Below the pieces are notes generated by a model, which saw only the letters and a program-made list of their open reading frames with translations, was not told where the DNA came from and ran no database searches. A program made the position numbers and the translations under genes. A stretch of 64,000 nt of DNA from Crocinitomicaceae bacterium (GTDB lineage Bacteria; Bacteroidota; Bacteroidia; Flavobacteriales_D; Crocinitomicaceae), in NCBI GenBank assembly GCA_014762645.1, contig JABURP010000022.1:1-64000 (forward strand), in the 5' to 3' direction. Positions 1 through 8,448 of this stretch are shown piece by piece. Position 1 is the first letter of the stretch; each line of letters opens with the position of its first letter.

Positions 1-898
1 TTTTAAATTTGTCATAGATGGGGCGTTCGATAAATAGGCGCGACCCACATAGGCAAATCTGCCCCTGATTGGCGAAGCTGGAACGCATTGTAGTAGACAA
101 GGCTGCGTCAAAGTCACAATCAGCAAAGATGATGTTGGGGTTCTTTCCTCCCAGTTCAAGGGAGAGTTTTTTAAACATGGGTGCTGCTATTTGAGCGATT
201 GTCGCACCAGTTGTTGTTCCTCCGGTAAATGAGATAGCCTTGATTTTAGGATGTCTGGTCATGGCATCACCCACTTTCTGCCCTAATCCATGAATGATAT
301 TCAACACACCTTTAGGTAATCCTGCTTCCGCACATACTTCAGAGAGCATAAAAGCAGTCATGGGCGTTATTTCAGATGGTTTTGCAATGACACAGTTGCC
401 CGCCGCAAGAGCCGGAGCAATTTTCCACGTGAACAGGTATAATGGCAGGTTCCATGGAGAAATACATCCTACCACTCCGATCGGCTTTCTGAGTGTGTAA
501 TTCACACCCATTCCTTCCATGTAATGGGATTCAGAAGCGTAATGTTGTATGGCGGTAGCAAAAAATTTGAGATTGGATACCGCCCGTGGAATATCCACAT
601 GAGAAGCAAGTTTAACCGGTTTTCCATTATCCAGTGACTCGGCTTGTGCAAATTCTTTTAACCGTGATTCTATAATATCTGCGATTTTGATCATGATTTG
701 TGCACGATCATATTTCGGGGTGTTTGACCATTCAGGAAATGCCTTTTCAGCAGCCTCAACAGCTTTTTCTACATCTTCTTCGGTAGAATCAGGAATCATT
801 GAATATACTTTACCTCTGGAAGGATCAATGTTTTCCAGGTGTTGATTCTGTATCGGAGCAATTAATTCTCCGTCAATATAATTCTTGATGTATTTCAT
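1..898 (-). CDS. Aldehyde dehydrogenase, ALDH8A1/2-aminomuconate-semialdehyde type (C-terminus cut by window edge)
   Basis: NAD-dependent aldehyde dehydrogenase that would oxidise a semialdehyde to its acid. I translated the minus strand from the ATG at 898; about 299 residues lie inside the window. Visible family landmarks are SPWNLP near residue 145, KPSEITP, the FTGG cofactor loop, the general-base Glu248 in LELGGKNP and the nucleophile Cys282 in NQGQIC. The stretch around Cys282 (FANQGQICLC then a Ser-Arg) resembles human ALDH8A1 and bacterial 2-aminomuconate or 2-hydroxymuconate semialdehyde dehydrogenases. That fits the 3-hydroxyanthranilate dioxygenase at the other end of the window, although the two genes are 63 kb apart. 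Family is secure; exact substrate is inferred. Confidence 0.85.
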   Translation of the reverse strand, partial: MKYIKNYIDGELIAPIQNQHLENIDPSRGKVYSMIPDSTEEDVEKAVEAAEKAFPEWSNTPKYDRAQIMIKIADIIESRLKEFAQAESLDNGKPVKLASHVDIPRAVSNLKFFATAIQHYASESHYMEGMGVNYTLRKPIGVVGCISPWNLPLYLFTWKIAPALAAGNCVIAKPSEITPMTAFMLSEVCAEAGLPKGVLNIIHGLGQKVGDAMTRHPKIKAISFTGGTTTGATIAQIAAPMFKKLSLELGGKNPNIIFADCDFDAALSTTMRSSFANQGQICLCGSRLFIERPIYDKFK

Positions 899-958
899 AA
901 AGTCTGCTGAAAATGTGCTTAAAAATAAGCATTCCCTAAGATTTTATAATTGCTCCAA

Positions 959-966
959 TAATTTTG
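959..966 (+). promoter_or_regulatory. Bacteroidota -7 promoter element for the 1030 gene
   Basis: TAATTTTG matches the Bacteroidota consensus TAnnTTTG exactly. It would give a 5' leader of about 55-60 bases containing the hairpin at 993-1014. I see no convincing -33 TTTG at the usual distance. Confidence 0.45.
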
Positions 967-992
967 ATTATCTTTTGGACACATTTAACCCA

Positions 993-1014
993 CCCTGATT
1001 GTATTTAATCAGGG
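993..1014 (+). other. Perfect 8-bp hairpin in the 5' leader of the 1030 gene
   Basis: CCCTGATT and AATCAGGG are perfectly complementary around a six-base loop (GTATTT), and the ATG follows 15 bases later. No T-run follows, so it is not a standard terminator. It may stabilise the mRNA 5' end or be a protein-binding operator. Confidence 0.4.
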
Positions 1015-1029
1015 CTAAAATTTATACTT

Positions 1030-1962
1030 ATGAAATATTTTTACCCTGGATTTATTATTGGAATTATTTTAGTTTTCTGCTCAGGTTCTAAAAGTAATGC
1101 ACAAAACCTGGTCCCAAACTATTCATTTGAAGTGCAGGACACCTGCCCTGCCGTTAGTGAAATTACACTTGCTCAACCCTGGAATTCACCGACATTTGGA
1201 TCACCGGATCTATTTAACACCAGTTGTGGTAGCCAACAAGGATCACCTTACACTGGAATAGGCAGCGCCGGATTTTATACCTACTCAACATTTGCTGATA
1301 ATAGGGAATATGTACAGGTACAACTAAACTCTCCTTTAGTGGCAGGTCAAACCTACGACGTTGCGTTCTATGTGAAACGACTGACATTTTTTTCACTAGC
1401 GACAGATCATATGGGCGCATACTTTACATCTACTGAACAATCATTAACCACTACCTCTGCTTTGACACAATTCACACCTCAGGTGGATAATCCTTCGGGC
1501 AACGTGCTTAACGGAACGGGGTACACGCTAATTTCTGGGTCATTTGTCGCTTCCGGTGGTGAAGAATACATGATTATTGGAAATTTCTATGATGACGCTA
1601 ACACACAAACACAGGATGTAGAATCGAATGGAAACCTCAAAGCTTATTATTACATTGATGATATAAGTGTCGTTCTAAATGCTGGTGGTGTCGGTGTGGA
1701 AGAGGAAAAGAATGAACTTTCGTTGAGTGTTTTTCCAAACCCGTCACATGGTATTGTTTCAGTGAACATATCACAAAATGCTAATCTGGATGGTCTAACT
1801 ATTAGAGTTCTGGATATAGCTGGTAGATGTATTTATTCTGATTTATTTGGAAACGCACTAACTAGAAAAATTGACCTGAGCAGTTTTGAAAAAGGCGCTT
1901 ATCTCATACAAGTGTTTTCAAACGAGAAATTAATGGAGACACGGAAGATCATTTTAAATTGA
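1030..1962 (+). CDS. Secreted T9SS (type A) cargo protein, carbohydrate-binding-like fold
   Basis: Exported protein of 310 residues. The N-terminus has a typical signal peptide ending near the Ala-Gln at residue 25. Residues 26-215 start with the pattern NLVPNYSFE followed by a Cys-Pro, common in Bacteroidota surface proteins that carry a beta-sandwich (galactose-binding-like) domain. A short linker leads to a C-terminal type A sorting domain (about 235-310) with VFPNPSHG, a GLTIRVLDIAGR-type strand and a KGAYLIQV-type strand. This domain sends proteins through the type IX secretion system to the cell surface. No catalytic motif is visible. The gene is monocistronic, with a promoter element at 959 and a strong terminator at 1998. 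Confidence 0.75.
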   Translation: MKYFYPGFIIGIILVFCSGSKSNAQNLVPNYSFEVQDTCPAVSEITLAQPWNSPTFGSPDLFNTSCGSQQGSPYTGIGSAGFYTYSTFADNREYVQVQLNSPLVAGQTYDVAFYVKRLTFFSLATDHMGAYFTSTEQSLTTTSALTQFTPQVDNPSGNVLNGTGYTLISGSFVASGGEEYMIIGNFYDDANTQTQDVESNGNLKAYYYIDDISVVLNAGGVGVEEEKNELSLSVFPNPSHGIVSVNISQNANLDGLTIRVLDIAGRCIYSDLFGNALTRKIDLSSFEKGAYLIQVFSNEKLMETRKIILN

Positions 1963-1997
1963 ATTAAGTAAATGGCCTTTCGCCGAAAAGTATTGAA

Positions 1998-2030
1998 GAC
2001 GCCCTATTTGTATAGGGTGTCTTTTTATTT
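1998..2030 (+). terminator. Intrinsic terminator of the 1030 gene
   Basis: A 9-bp stem (GACGCCCTA with TAGGGTGTC, one G:U pair) around TTTGTA is followed by TTTTTATTT. It sits 36 bases after the stop codon. Confidence 0.85.
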
Positions 2031-2124
2031 AACTCCCGAATTTACAACTCAACGACTATTTATCCCCACTTATCGAAGAGTTAATAAGTTATGCAAGAAT
2101 AATAATGATATTTACATCAGATAC

Positions 2125-2240
2125 TTTCATGGATACCAACCATGAAAAAACTCTTATAACGTGCGGTAACCCGCATTATTCTAATCAACCAAGTAAAATG
2201 CATGATCATCCCCTCAGGGGGGTCGATCGTGCGTTTTTTC
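2125..2240 (+). ncRNA. Candidate structured small RNA or orphan attenuator with three hairpins
   Basis: This intergenic stretch folds into three consecutive hairpins. P1 is TTTCATGG with CCATGAAA (2125-2147, perfect). P2 is TGCGG with CCGCA (about 2162-2175). P3 is a long GC-rich stem, GCATGATC with GATCGTGC plus CCCC with GGGG (about 2200-2232), followed directly by TTTTTT. The last stem plus T-run is a strong rho-independent terminator, yet no plus-strand gene precedes it after the terminator at 1998. A 38-codon ATG ORF (2129-2245) overlaps the whole element and ends just past the T-run, so a leader peptide with attenuator is the alternative. The next plus-strand gene (2640) is 400 bases away and a minus-strand gene intervenes. 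I do not recognise a known RNA family. Confidence 0.35.
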
Positions 2241-2288
2241 ATTAGGCTCAATTCTTGAACCCCTAGTTTCCTAAATTGTTCAACAGGT

Positions 2289-2525
2289 CTATTTTTGCAC
2301 CAACTGACAGGAGATATTCGGATAGAAAAAACTTAGGTTTTCCTCATTTTCCTGACACTGCTCCTTCGCCTTTTTTGGCGACCTTTTCACTCCACTATCA
2401 TCATTAAAGGTATCTTCTACCGTTCCTGAGCCATCATTGTAAGCACAGTCACATCTGTACTCCTTTAAGCATGACATCATACTTAGAGATAATACCAAAG
2501 CCCCACAATACATAATTCTCTTCAT
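2289..2525 (-). CDS. Small cysteine-rich lipoprotein
   Basis: A 78-residue predicted lipoprotein of unknown function. The N-terminus MKRIMYCGALVLSLSMMSC is a signal peptide with a lipobox whose Cys19 would be lipidated. The mature part is about 59 residues, acidic and polar, and keeps four further cysteines (25, 27, 57, 73) that could form two disulfides. Proteins of this size and pattern are frequent in Bacteroidota, and I recognise no domain. It is transcribed alone, away from the 2640 gene, and its 3' end faces the hairpin element at 2125-2240, which could also act as a weaker terminator on this strand. Confidence 0.65.
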   Translation of the reverse strand: MKRIMYCGALVLSLSMMSCLKEYRCDCAYNDGSGTVEDTFNDDSGVKRSPKKAKEQCQENEENLSFFYPNISCQLVQK

Positions 2526-2639
2526 AACTTATTGAATGTTAAATTAGTTCAGTAGAAATTTAATATTTTCTAGGCATTTTAAGGTAAATTCTATAAATGT
2601 TTTTTAAAAAGCTTATCTTCACTGTAGAATCTCAGATTA

Positions 2640-3089
2640 ATGGAAAGGGTAGATTTTGATCAATTATGTAAGCGAGCGTACAGCTCTGAATCCATGTTAA
2701 AAGACAAGGATAACTTGTGGCTGGAAGTATTTAAGCTTTCAGAGTGGTATTTTATTGCCCGGGGTGCGTTACCAGAGGTATATCCTTACATTGCAGAAGC
2801 CAATATCATTGAACCGAACAGCCATTGGGTGTATGCATTCACCGATTCAAACAGAGCTACATTTTATGCCAAAAAGAACAACTTGTATATGGATGACAAA
2901 ACATCCCAGTTGATTTCCGTTCCAAATGATGATAAATTAATTCCCTGGTTGGAAAACCTTCAGGAAGAAGGGGTGAAAGGTGTTTTTTTCAATGCTGACG
3001 GTCATGGGTTTTTCGTCCCTATCAAACAGTTGCGGCTGATTCGTGAGCACCTTAACCAATCTTATCCGGCTGAAATTCAAAATAAGTAA
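2640..3089 (+). CDS. Hypothetical cytosolic protein, SseB-like
   Basis: A soluble 149-residue protein without signal peptide or membrane segment. The alternation of a segment about access to values (WVYAFTDSNRA, near 64-75) and a C-terminal GVKGVFFNADGHGFFVP segment near 112-129 recalls the SseB N-terminal domain, whose members have varied or unknown roles. The resemblance is only a pattern impression. The gene stands just ahead of the tatA-gatA operon but has about 100 bases and a clear promoter between them, so it is probably a separate unit. Function unknown. Confidence 0.55.
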   Translation: MERVDFDQLCKRAYSSESMLKDKDNLWLEVFKLSEWYFIARGALPEVYPYIAEANIIEPNSHWVYAFTDSNRATFYAKKNNLYMDDKTSQLISVPNDDKLIPWLENLQEEGVKGVFFNADGHGFFVPIKQLRLIREHLNQSYPAEIQNK

Positions 3090-3130
3090 ATTTCTCAGAG
3101 GGAATTTTACCACTTTTCTGCTTAAAATAT

Positions 3131-3164
3131 TTGCACAGGTATCTCCTTATTTTTAGTAACTTTG
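3131..3164 (+). promoter_or_regulatory. Bacteroidota promoter of the tatA-gatA operon
   Basis: TTG at 3131-3133 and TAACTTTG at 3157-3164 are separated by 23 bases, matching the TTG-N17-23-TAnnTTTG consensus. The leader to the tatA ATG is about 25 bases. Confidence 0.7.
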
Positions 3165-3193
3165 CACCACTTACTACAATTTAAAACAGCAAG

Positions 3194-3400
3194 ATGGAAA
3201 ATGTAGCACAAGCCGGAATGTTAGGTCCATGGCAAATTGGGTTGATTGTTTTGGCTATTCTTTTGTTGTTCGGGGGACGTAAACTGCCTGAATTAATGAA
3301 AGGTATGGGGAAAGGAATCAAAGGATTCAAGGACGAAATGAACGGGACTGCAGATGCGGATTCTTCTCCGTCAAAAACTGAAACTAAAACTGAAGAGTAA
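3194..3400 (+). CDS. tatA: Sec-independent translocase subunit TatA/TatE
   Basis: Pore-forming subunit of the twin-arginine translocase, which moves folded cofactor-containing proteins across the inner membrane. The 68-residue chain has the TatA layout: a short periplasmic N-terminus, one membrane helix (about 14-28, IGLIVLAILLLFGG), a Gly-Arg hinge, an amphipathic helix (KLPELMKGMGKGIKGFKDE, about 30-48) and an acidic, disordered tail. The FGGRKLPEL signature is intact. tatC is not in this window. gatA follows after 14 bases, so the two are probably cotranscribed from the promoter at 3131. Confidence 0.93.
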   Translation: MENVAQAGMLGPWQIGLIVLAILLLFGGRKLPELMKGMGKGIKGFKDEMNGTADADSSPSKTETKTEE

Positions 3401-3414
3401 TACACTCAACGTTT

Positions 3415-4833
3415 ATGTATACTTCTTTTGCCGAGATCAAGAATGCTCTGTCAGACGGAACTACGGTTGTCGACATCACAAAATCTTACCTGGCAAAGAT
3501 CAAAGAGAACGAACATCTCAATGCTTATTTAGAGGTCTTTGAAGAAAGCGCTTTGGAAAAAGCAGCTTTAGTTGATGAAAAAATCAAAGCAGGTAATGCC
3601 GGTAAATTGGCTGGTATGGTTATCGCCATCAAAGATAATTTAGCTTACAAAGACCATAAAGTATCGGCATCATCTAAAATACTTGAAGGGTTTGAATCAC
3701 TTTACACCGCTACGGCAGTTCAACGTCTGGTTGATGAAGATGCTGTTATTATTGGACGCACGAACTGTGACGAATTTGCCATGGGAAGTTCCAATGAAAA
3801 CTCAGCTTTTGGTGATGTATTAAATCCACTTAATCATAACGTTGTCCCCGGAGGGTCGTCAGGAGGTTCAGCTGTTGCTGTAGCAGCTAATCTGTGTACT
3901 GTTGCCCTGGGCTCAGATACGGGTGGGTCAATTCGTCAACCGGGATCATTCACCGGTACAGTTGGTTTTAAACCTACTTATGGGCGAATTTCCCGATTCG
4001 GATTGTTGGCGTACGCTTCTTCTTTTGACCAAATTGGTCCGTTTTCCAACACAGTAGAAGATTCGGCACTGGTGCTTGAAGTAATGGCCGGTAAAGACGA
4101 ATATGATAGTACGGTTCTTCAGGAAGATTCAAAGAATTTCTTCCCAAAATTTGACGATAGTAAAAAATTAAAGATTGCTTACATCCAGGATTGTTTGGAT
4201 AGAGAGGGGATCGATCCGGAAATACGAACACGCACATTAGATATAATTGACCAATTGAGGGCTGAAGGGCATACAGTAGAACCAACTGAATTTCCCTACC
4301 TGGAAGCCATGGTTCCAACGTATTACGTATTGACCACTGCTGAAGCATCCTCAAACCTTGCGCGCTATGATGGTGTTCATTATGGTTACCAGGCTCCTGA
4401 TGTGGAAGGTGTAGATAACACCTATAAGAAATCCAGGTCAGAAGGCTTTGGTGAAGAAGTTCAACGAAGAATCATGCTTGGAACATTTGTTCTGTCACAT
4501 GGGTATTATGATGCCTACTTCACGAAAGGACAAAAAGTTCGGAGAGTTATTCAGGAAAGAACGAAAGAAATATTGACTGAATACGACGTTATTATCACTC
4601 CTACCACACCAACAACAGCTTTTGAAATTGGTAAAAATATTGACGATCCCATTACCATGTATCTTCAGGACATTTTTACCGTACAAGCAAACCTGGCAGG
4701 TAATCCTGCTATTTCACTACCTCTAGGAAAACATTCCAACGGTTTACCCTTTGGTATACAATTGGTAGGGAAACACTATGAAGAAGGCGCACTTTTATCG
4801 TTTTCTGATTATGTAATGAAAAAGATTCAATAA
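3415..4833 (+). CDS. gatA: Asp-tRNA(Asn)/Glu-tRNA(Gln) amidotransferase subunit A
   Basis: Amidase subunit of GatCAB, which releases ammonia from glutamine and helps convert misacylated Glu-tRNA(Gln) or Asp-tRNA(Asn) to the correct aminoacyl-tRNA. At 472 residues it has normal family length. The amidase-signature triad is complete: Lys73 in AIKDN, Ser148 in the GGSSGGSA loop and Ser172 in GSDTGGSIRQP. These sit at the same relative spacing as Lys79, Ser154 and Ser178 of the Staphylococcus aureus enzyme. gatB and gatC are not in the window, so the complex is encoded at scattered loci. It lies between tatA (14 bases upstream) and a lytic transglycosylase (2 bases downstream). Confidence 0.95.
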   Translation: MYTSFAEIKNALSDGTTVVDITKSYLAKIKENEHLNAYLEVFEESALEKAALVDEKIKAGNAGKLAGMVIAIKDNLAYKDHKVSASSKILEGFESLYTATAVQRLVDEDAVIIGRTNCDEFAMGSSNENSAFGDVLNPLNHNVVPGGSSGGSAVAVAANLCTVALGSDTGGSIRQPGSFTGTVGFKPTYGRISRFGLLAYASSFDQIGPFSNTVEDSALVLEVMAGKDEYDSTVLQEDSKNFFPKFDDSKKLKIAYIQDCLDREGIDPEIRTRTLDIIDQLRAEGHTVEPTEFPYLEAMVPTYYVLTTAEASSNLARYDGVHYGYQAPDVEGVDNTYKKSRSEGFGEEVQRRIMLGTFVLSHGYYDAYFTKGQKVRRVIQERTKEILTEYDVIITPTTPTTAFEIGKNIDDPITMYLQDIFTVQANLAGNPAISLPLGKHSNGLPFGIQLVGKHYEEGALLSFSDYVMKKIQ

Positions 4834-4835
4834 TT

Positions 4836-6332
4836 GTGAAAAATCTGATTACCCCCATAGCAGCAGTAATGTTGTGTCTGAATTCCAGTGCACAGGAGGA
4901 TTCCGTATCGTTTATGGGCTATGAAGATACCTTTCAGTATGAACGATTTCTTGAGATCGTGGAACAATCCCTGTTTGAACACTACAAAGAAGTTTGGGGA
5001 AAAGAACGAGCTTACGAAGTAATTGATTCAATGGGCTATGAAGAAACCGACAGACCCACGTATTCAGATTCAGTTTACATTGCACGCCTAAATAAACTTG
5101 ACCGTGAAACCGTCATTGACATTGAAGCCAATGATGATATGTTGACCGTGCTCAAATATTTCGTGCGAAAAAGAAGAAAATTTACGGCTTTGTGTCTAGG
5201 AAGGTCAAAGCTCTTTTTTCCAATGTATGAAGAGTACCTGGACAAGTATGACATCCCTATTGAATTAAAATATCTTTCCGTCATTGAAAGTGGATTGCGT
5301 CCTACAGCTAAATCACGTGCCGGAGCATCCGGTTTATGGCAGTTTATGTACCGGACAGGAAGGATGTATGGTCTGCATACGGATTCTTATGTGGATGAAC
5401 GCCTAAATCCTGAAATGGCTACAGATGCAGCATGCCGCTACCTTAAATACCTGCATGGTATGTACGGCGACTGGAGTATCGCTTTGGCTGCTTACAATGC
5501 AGGACCTGGTAACGTGAATAAAGCTATCCGTAGATCAGGAGGGCAAATGAACTACTGGAAATTGCGGAGTTATCTCCCTAGAGAAACGCAAATGTATGTT
5601 CCTAATTTCATAGCTATGGTGTATATGATGAATTATTACCCGGAACATAACATTGTACCCGTGGAACCAAAAATTTATAATCATGAGGTAGATACAGTAT
5701 GTCTTACACAAACGGTAAGAATATCGTACATGGATTCACTAATTGGCTTATCTGACGAAGACTTTAGATATCTTAATCCTACCTATAAAACAGATATAAT
5801 TCCTCAAACGGAACATCCACAATGCATCACCTTACCAGTTGAATTAATTTCCGTATTTCTGGAAAAAGAAGAACAAATTTACGGTTATGAAAAATGGCTG
5901 GATACTATGAGAATGGCACTTATAACGCTGGAAAAGAAGAAATACCATTATGTAAAACCTGGCGAATCCATGGCAATGATTGCGGAAGAATATGATGTAA
6001 TGGTCAGTGATATCAAGAAATGGAATGGACTTCGTTATACCAGGGTTTATCCGAATCAGCAACTTGTGATCATGGTGAAAGAACAAAAATATGTTGCTCA
6101 AGATGAAGCAAGCACGGTTAAAACAACCTCTTCCAGCAATAATAGCAGCAACCGTAAAGTAAGTTATTCATACGACGGAAAATATAAATACTACACTTTA
6201 AGAAGTGGGGAGAGTTTATGGACCGTTAGCCAGAAACTTGGCATACCGTTTGGACGAATTCAGGAGTTGAACAGAGACCTTGATCCCAAGCGAATGCAAC
6301 CGGGTGATAAAATCCGGATTGAAAAGATCTAA
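4836..6332 (+). CDS. Membrane-bound lytic transglycosylase, MltD-like, with two LysM domains
   Basis: Cleaves peptidoglycan glycan strands in the periplasm. The GTG at 4836, two bases after gatA, is the right start because it gives a signal peptide (MKNLITPIAAVMLCLNSSAQ). The SLT catalytic domain spans about 130-280; its general acid is Glu151 in SVIESGL, followed by ASGLWQFM and the LAAYNAGPGNV motif. Two LysM peptidoglycan-binding modules follow at about 371-415 and 449-496, separated by a Ser/Asn-rich linker. The 498-residue layout matches MltD of gamma-proteobacteria. It appears to be the third gene of the tatA-gatA operon. Confidence 0.9.
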   Translation: MKNLITPIAAVMLCLNSSAQEDSVSFMGYEDTFQYERFLEIVEQSLFEHYKEVWGKERAYEVIDSMGYEETDRPTYSDSVYIARLNKLDRETVIDIEANDDMLTVLKYFVRKRRKFTALCLGRSKLFFPMYEEYLDKYDIPIELKYLSVIESGLRPTAKSRAGASGLWQFMYRTGRMYGLHTDSYVDERLNPEMATDAACRYLKYLHGMYGDWSIALAAYNAGPGNVNKAIRRSGGQMNYWKLRSYLPRETQMYVPNFIAMVYMMNYYPEHNIVPVEPKIYNHEVDTVCLTQTVRISYMDSLIGLSDEDFRYLNPTYKTDIIPQTEHPQCITLPVELISVFLEKEEQIYGYEKWLDTMRMALITLEKKKYHYVKPGESMAMIAEEYDVMVSDIKKWNGLRYTRVYPNQQLVIMVKEQKYVAQDEASTVKTTSSSNNSSNRKVSYSYDGKYKYYTLRSGESLWTVSQKLGIPFGRIQELNRDLDPKRMQPGDKIRIEKI

Positions 6333-6456
6333 TTGCCTTATTCGGTATATTCGTACTTGTGAATTCGTGGTTGAATTTCTATTTCATATCTTGTAAATGG
6401 ATATAAATGAACTACTCTGTTTAACAATTCAAAAAGACGAACGAATAAGCAAAACA

Positions 6457-7515
6457 ATGAAAAAATTATTGATCGCACTTTTCCTGCCCCTTTTACTGAT
6501 TTCATGTCTTGGAGACAGTGACCTGACATCTCATGATCTATTGCCAGATGCCACCGGAGAAAGGGGCCACATTATGGTAATAATGGATGATAATCTATGG
6601 AATGGATCACTCGGAGACACACTCAGAAGTCAATTTGACCAAAATATAGATGGTCCATTTATTCGCTCCGAACCTATGTTTGGATATCATCAGGTAAAAC
6701 CGGGTACACTGAATCATATAAATAAATCCAGCAGGTTAATATTAAAAATCTTCGTAGATCACGACTCAACGTATGCGGAAACCGCAATTATAGAAAAATA
6801 TGATTTCTACGCTAAGGGTCAATTGTTTTTAGTAATAAAAGATTCTGATGTTGACCGATTATATGATTTTGTAAAGCACGATTTCAATAAAGTAATTGAC
6901 TTATACAATAACTTTGAAAAAGAGCAGCTAATGGCTCACTACAAAAGAAACTTTCATAAATCAATAAACGAACAGGCCGAAAAGAAGTTTGGAATCTCTA
7001 TCTATCTTCCAAAAGAAAGTAAGTTAAAAGTAGAAAAGGAAAACTTCATGTGGGTGAAGTATGACCGTTCAAGAAATCTTATGAGCAATGAAGCAACGGG
7101 TGCCGACGGCGGAACTTTCTGGATACAGGAAGGAATTATCTTCTGGTCAGAGCCATACTCAGACGAAGCCATTGATCCTTACCATATTCTGGAAAAAAGA
7201 GACTCAGTTCTTAAATACAACATTCCTGGAAAAGTAAATGGTTCGTGGATGACTACTGAATATGATCCTTGCTGCGCTCCGGAAGGCCTTGTCACAACAA
7301 TTGACGGTCATGACGCAGTGATCTTTGAAGGAAATTGGAAGCACGGAGGCAATCCTGCAGCAGTTGGTGGTGGCCCTTTTGTGCAATACAGTATTCATAA
7401 TCCCAATGAAAATAGTGTTGTCACTGTTTGTGGATATGTCTACGCACCAAAATTTAATAAACGGGAATATATTCGGGAACTACATGCTATGCTAAGTTCA
7501 ATAAAAATCAATTAA
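6457..7515 (+). CDS. DUF4837 family lipoprotein
   Basis: Bacteroidota-specific lipoprotein of unknown function, 352 residues from the ATG at 6457. An upstream in-frame ATG at 6397 would bury the signal peptide (MKKLLIALFLPLLLISC), so I chose the internal start, whose lipobox LISC is well formed. The body has the DUF4837 features I recognise: an early GHIMVIMDD strand, a DxxxNGPFI-like segment near residue 55, and a WxEPYSDE region in the second half. No catalytic motif is visible. It follows the transglycosylase by 124 bases and may be its own transcription unit. Confidence 0.8.
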   Translation: MKKLLIALFLPLLLISCLGDSDLTSHDLLPDATGERGHIMVIMDDNLWNGSLGDTLRSQFDQNIDGPFIRSEPMFGYHQVKPGTLNHINKSSRLILKIFVDHDSTYAETAIIEKYDFYAKGQLFLVIKDSDVDRLYDFVKHDFNKVIDLYNNFEKEQLMAHYKRNFHKSINEQAEKKFGISIYLPKESKLKVEKENFMWVKYDRSRNLMSNEATGADGGTFWIQEGIIFWSEPYSDEAIDPYHILEKRDSVLKYNIPGKVNGSWMTTEYDPCCAPEGLVTTIDGHDAVIFEGNWKHGGNPAAVGGGPFVQYSIHNPNENSVVTVCGYVYAPKFNKREYIRELHAMLSSIKIN

Positions 7516-7519
7516 TTAC

Positions 7520-7527
7520 TAGTTTTG
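7520..7527 (+). promoter_or_regulatory. Bacteroidota -7 element for the 7555 gene
   Basis: TAGTTTTG matches TAnnTTTG exactly, five bases after the DUF4837 stop codon and 27 bases before the next ATG. Confidence 0.45.
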
Positions 7528-7554
7528 CTTCCAACCAATTCGTAATTAGCATAT

Positions 7555-8448
7555 ATGAAGACTTTTTATCAAATCTCTCCGCTTGCTATTGCCCTGTTCA
7601 TGTGGTCATGTGGTGGTGGAGATGAGACAACAGACGAAACCACTTATGAAAGTGACAATGAATCTACCGAAGAAGTAGATGAAACACCCGTAGAAGCGAC
7701 GTATGAGATGTTACTTAAGGGAGAAGTAGAAGACAATAGAACGGTTGTTTTTGAAACTTTTGTTGCACCCTTACCAAGCACCATGTATTTTGGAGATGGT
7801 GAATTATCCCTCAATTTTTACGAAAGGAGAAATCAAACCGAAGGGCCTCACATGAACGTGGATATTAGAGAAGGGAATGATAATAACGAAGTAGAATCAT
7901 TGCCAGAAGAATATTACCAGGATGATCTAAAAATTCATACGGATGATGGTGACGTTGCAGTTGTTGGAGATTATGTGCGTATCACCGGAACTTTTAGTGA
8001 AGCATCTGATGCCAATTACCAGTATGTTGATCTGAAAAAAATAGAAAAACTGGACTATTCCTTTGATGAATCTATTTTTGACAATGCAGTTGAACTCACG
8101 GATGACTTCATAACAAATGTAGAAAACGACAACGGTTATGCTTATATTGATGGCACACTGGAATTGAGCATGTTCATGTCTTCTTTTGATGGTTCAACGT
8201 ACAGTGTAACTATCAATCAAGATATGAATTCATATTCAGAGATGGTTTATATCAATATTGGCAATGGCCCTTCAAGTATGAATGCGTTGAATGAAGGCTT
8301 TACGGATGAGGATTTCATTGTTAGAGACTACAAAGGAACAGAACACAACGGGTCTTCAAAAAAATTCAGATTGTACGGAACTTTTAACCAATTGGATGTT
8401 GATTCCAAAGGAATTTTTCACGTTGAAGAAATCGTAGTACTAGATTAA
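7555..8448 (+). CDS. Lipoprotein with OB-fold-like repeats, function unknown
   Basis: A 297-residue predicted lipoprotein. The lipobox is LFMWSC (Cys at residue 19), followed by a long Glu/Asp/Thr-rich linker to about residue 48. Two similar halves follow (about 50-165 and 170-297), each ending in a strand pattern such as DYVRITGTFSEA and FRLYGTFNQLD followed by a V-D-x-K/G segment. That pattern is typical of OB-fold (tRNA_anti-like) lipoproteins, but the assignment is mine. The stop codon overlaps the next gene's ATG by one base, so the pair is translationally coupled. Confidence 0.7.
   Translation: MKTFYQISPLAIALFMWSCGGGDETTDETTYESDNESTEEVDETPVEATYEMLLKGEVEDNRTVVFETFVAPLPSTMYFGDGELSLNFYERRNQTEGPHMNVDIREGNDNNEVESLPEEYYQDDLKIHTDDGDVAVVGDYVRITGTFSEASDANYQYVDLKKIEKLDYSFDESIFDNAVELTDDFITNVENDNGYAYIDGTLELSMFMSSFDGSTYSVTINQDMNSYSEMVYINIGNGPSSMNALNEGFTDEDFIVRDYKGTEHNGSSKKFRLYGTFNQLDVDSKGIFHVEEIVVLD

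Noticed and set aside
294-500. Plus-strand ORF of 68 codons opposite the aldehyde dehydrogenase
   Set aside because: It runs antisense through the conserved ALDH core, where the minus-strand protein has all catalytic motifs.
2129-2245. 38-codon ORF across the three-hairpin element
   Set aside because: I do not list it as a gene. No homology pattern is visible, and its frame overlaps a terminator, so a leader peptide remains only a possibility.
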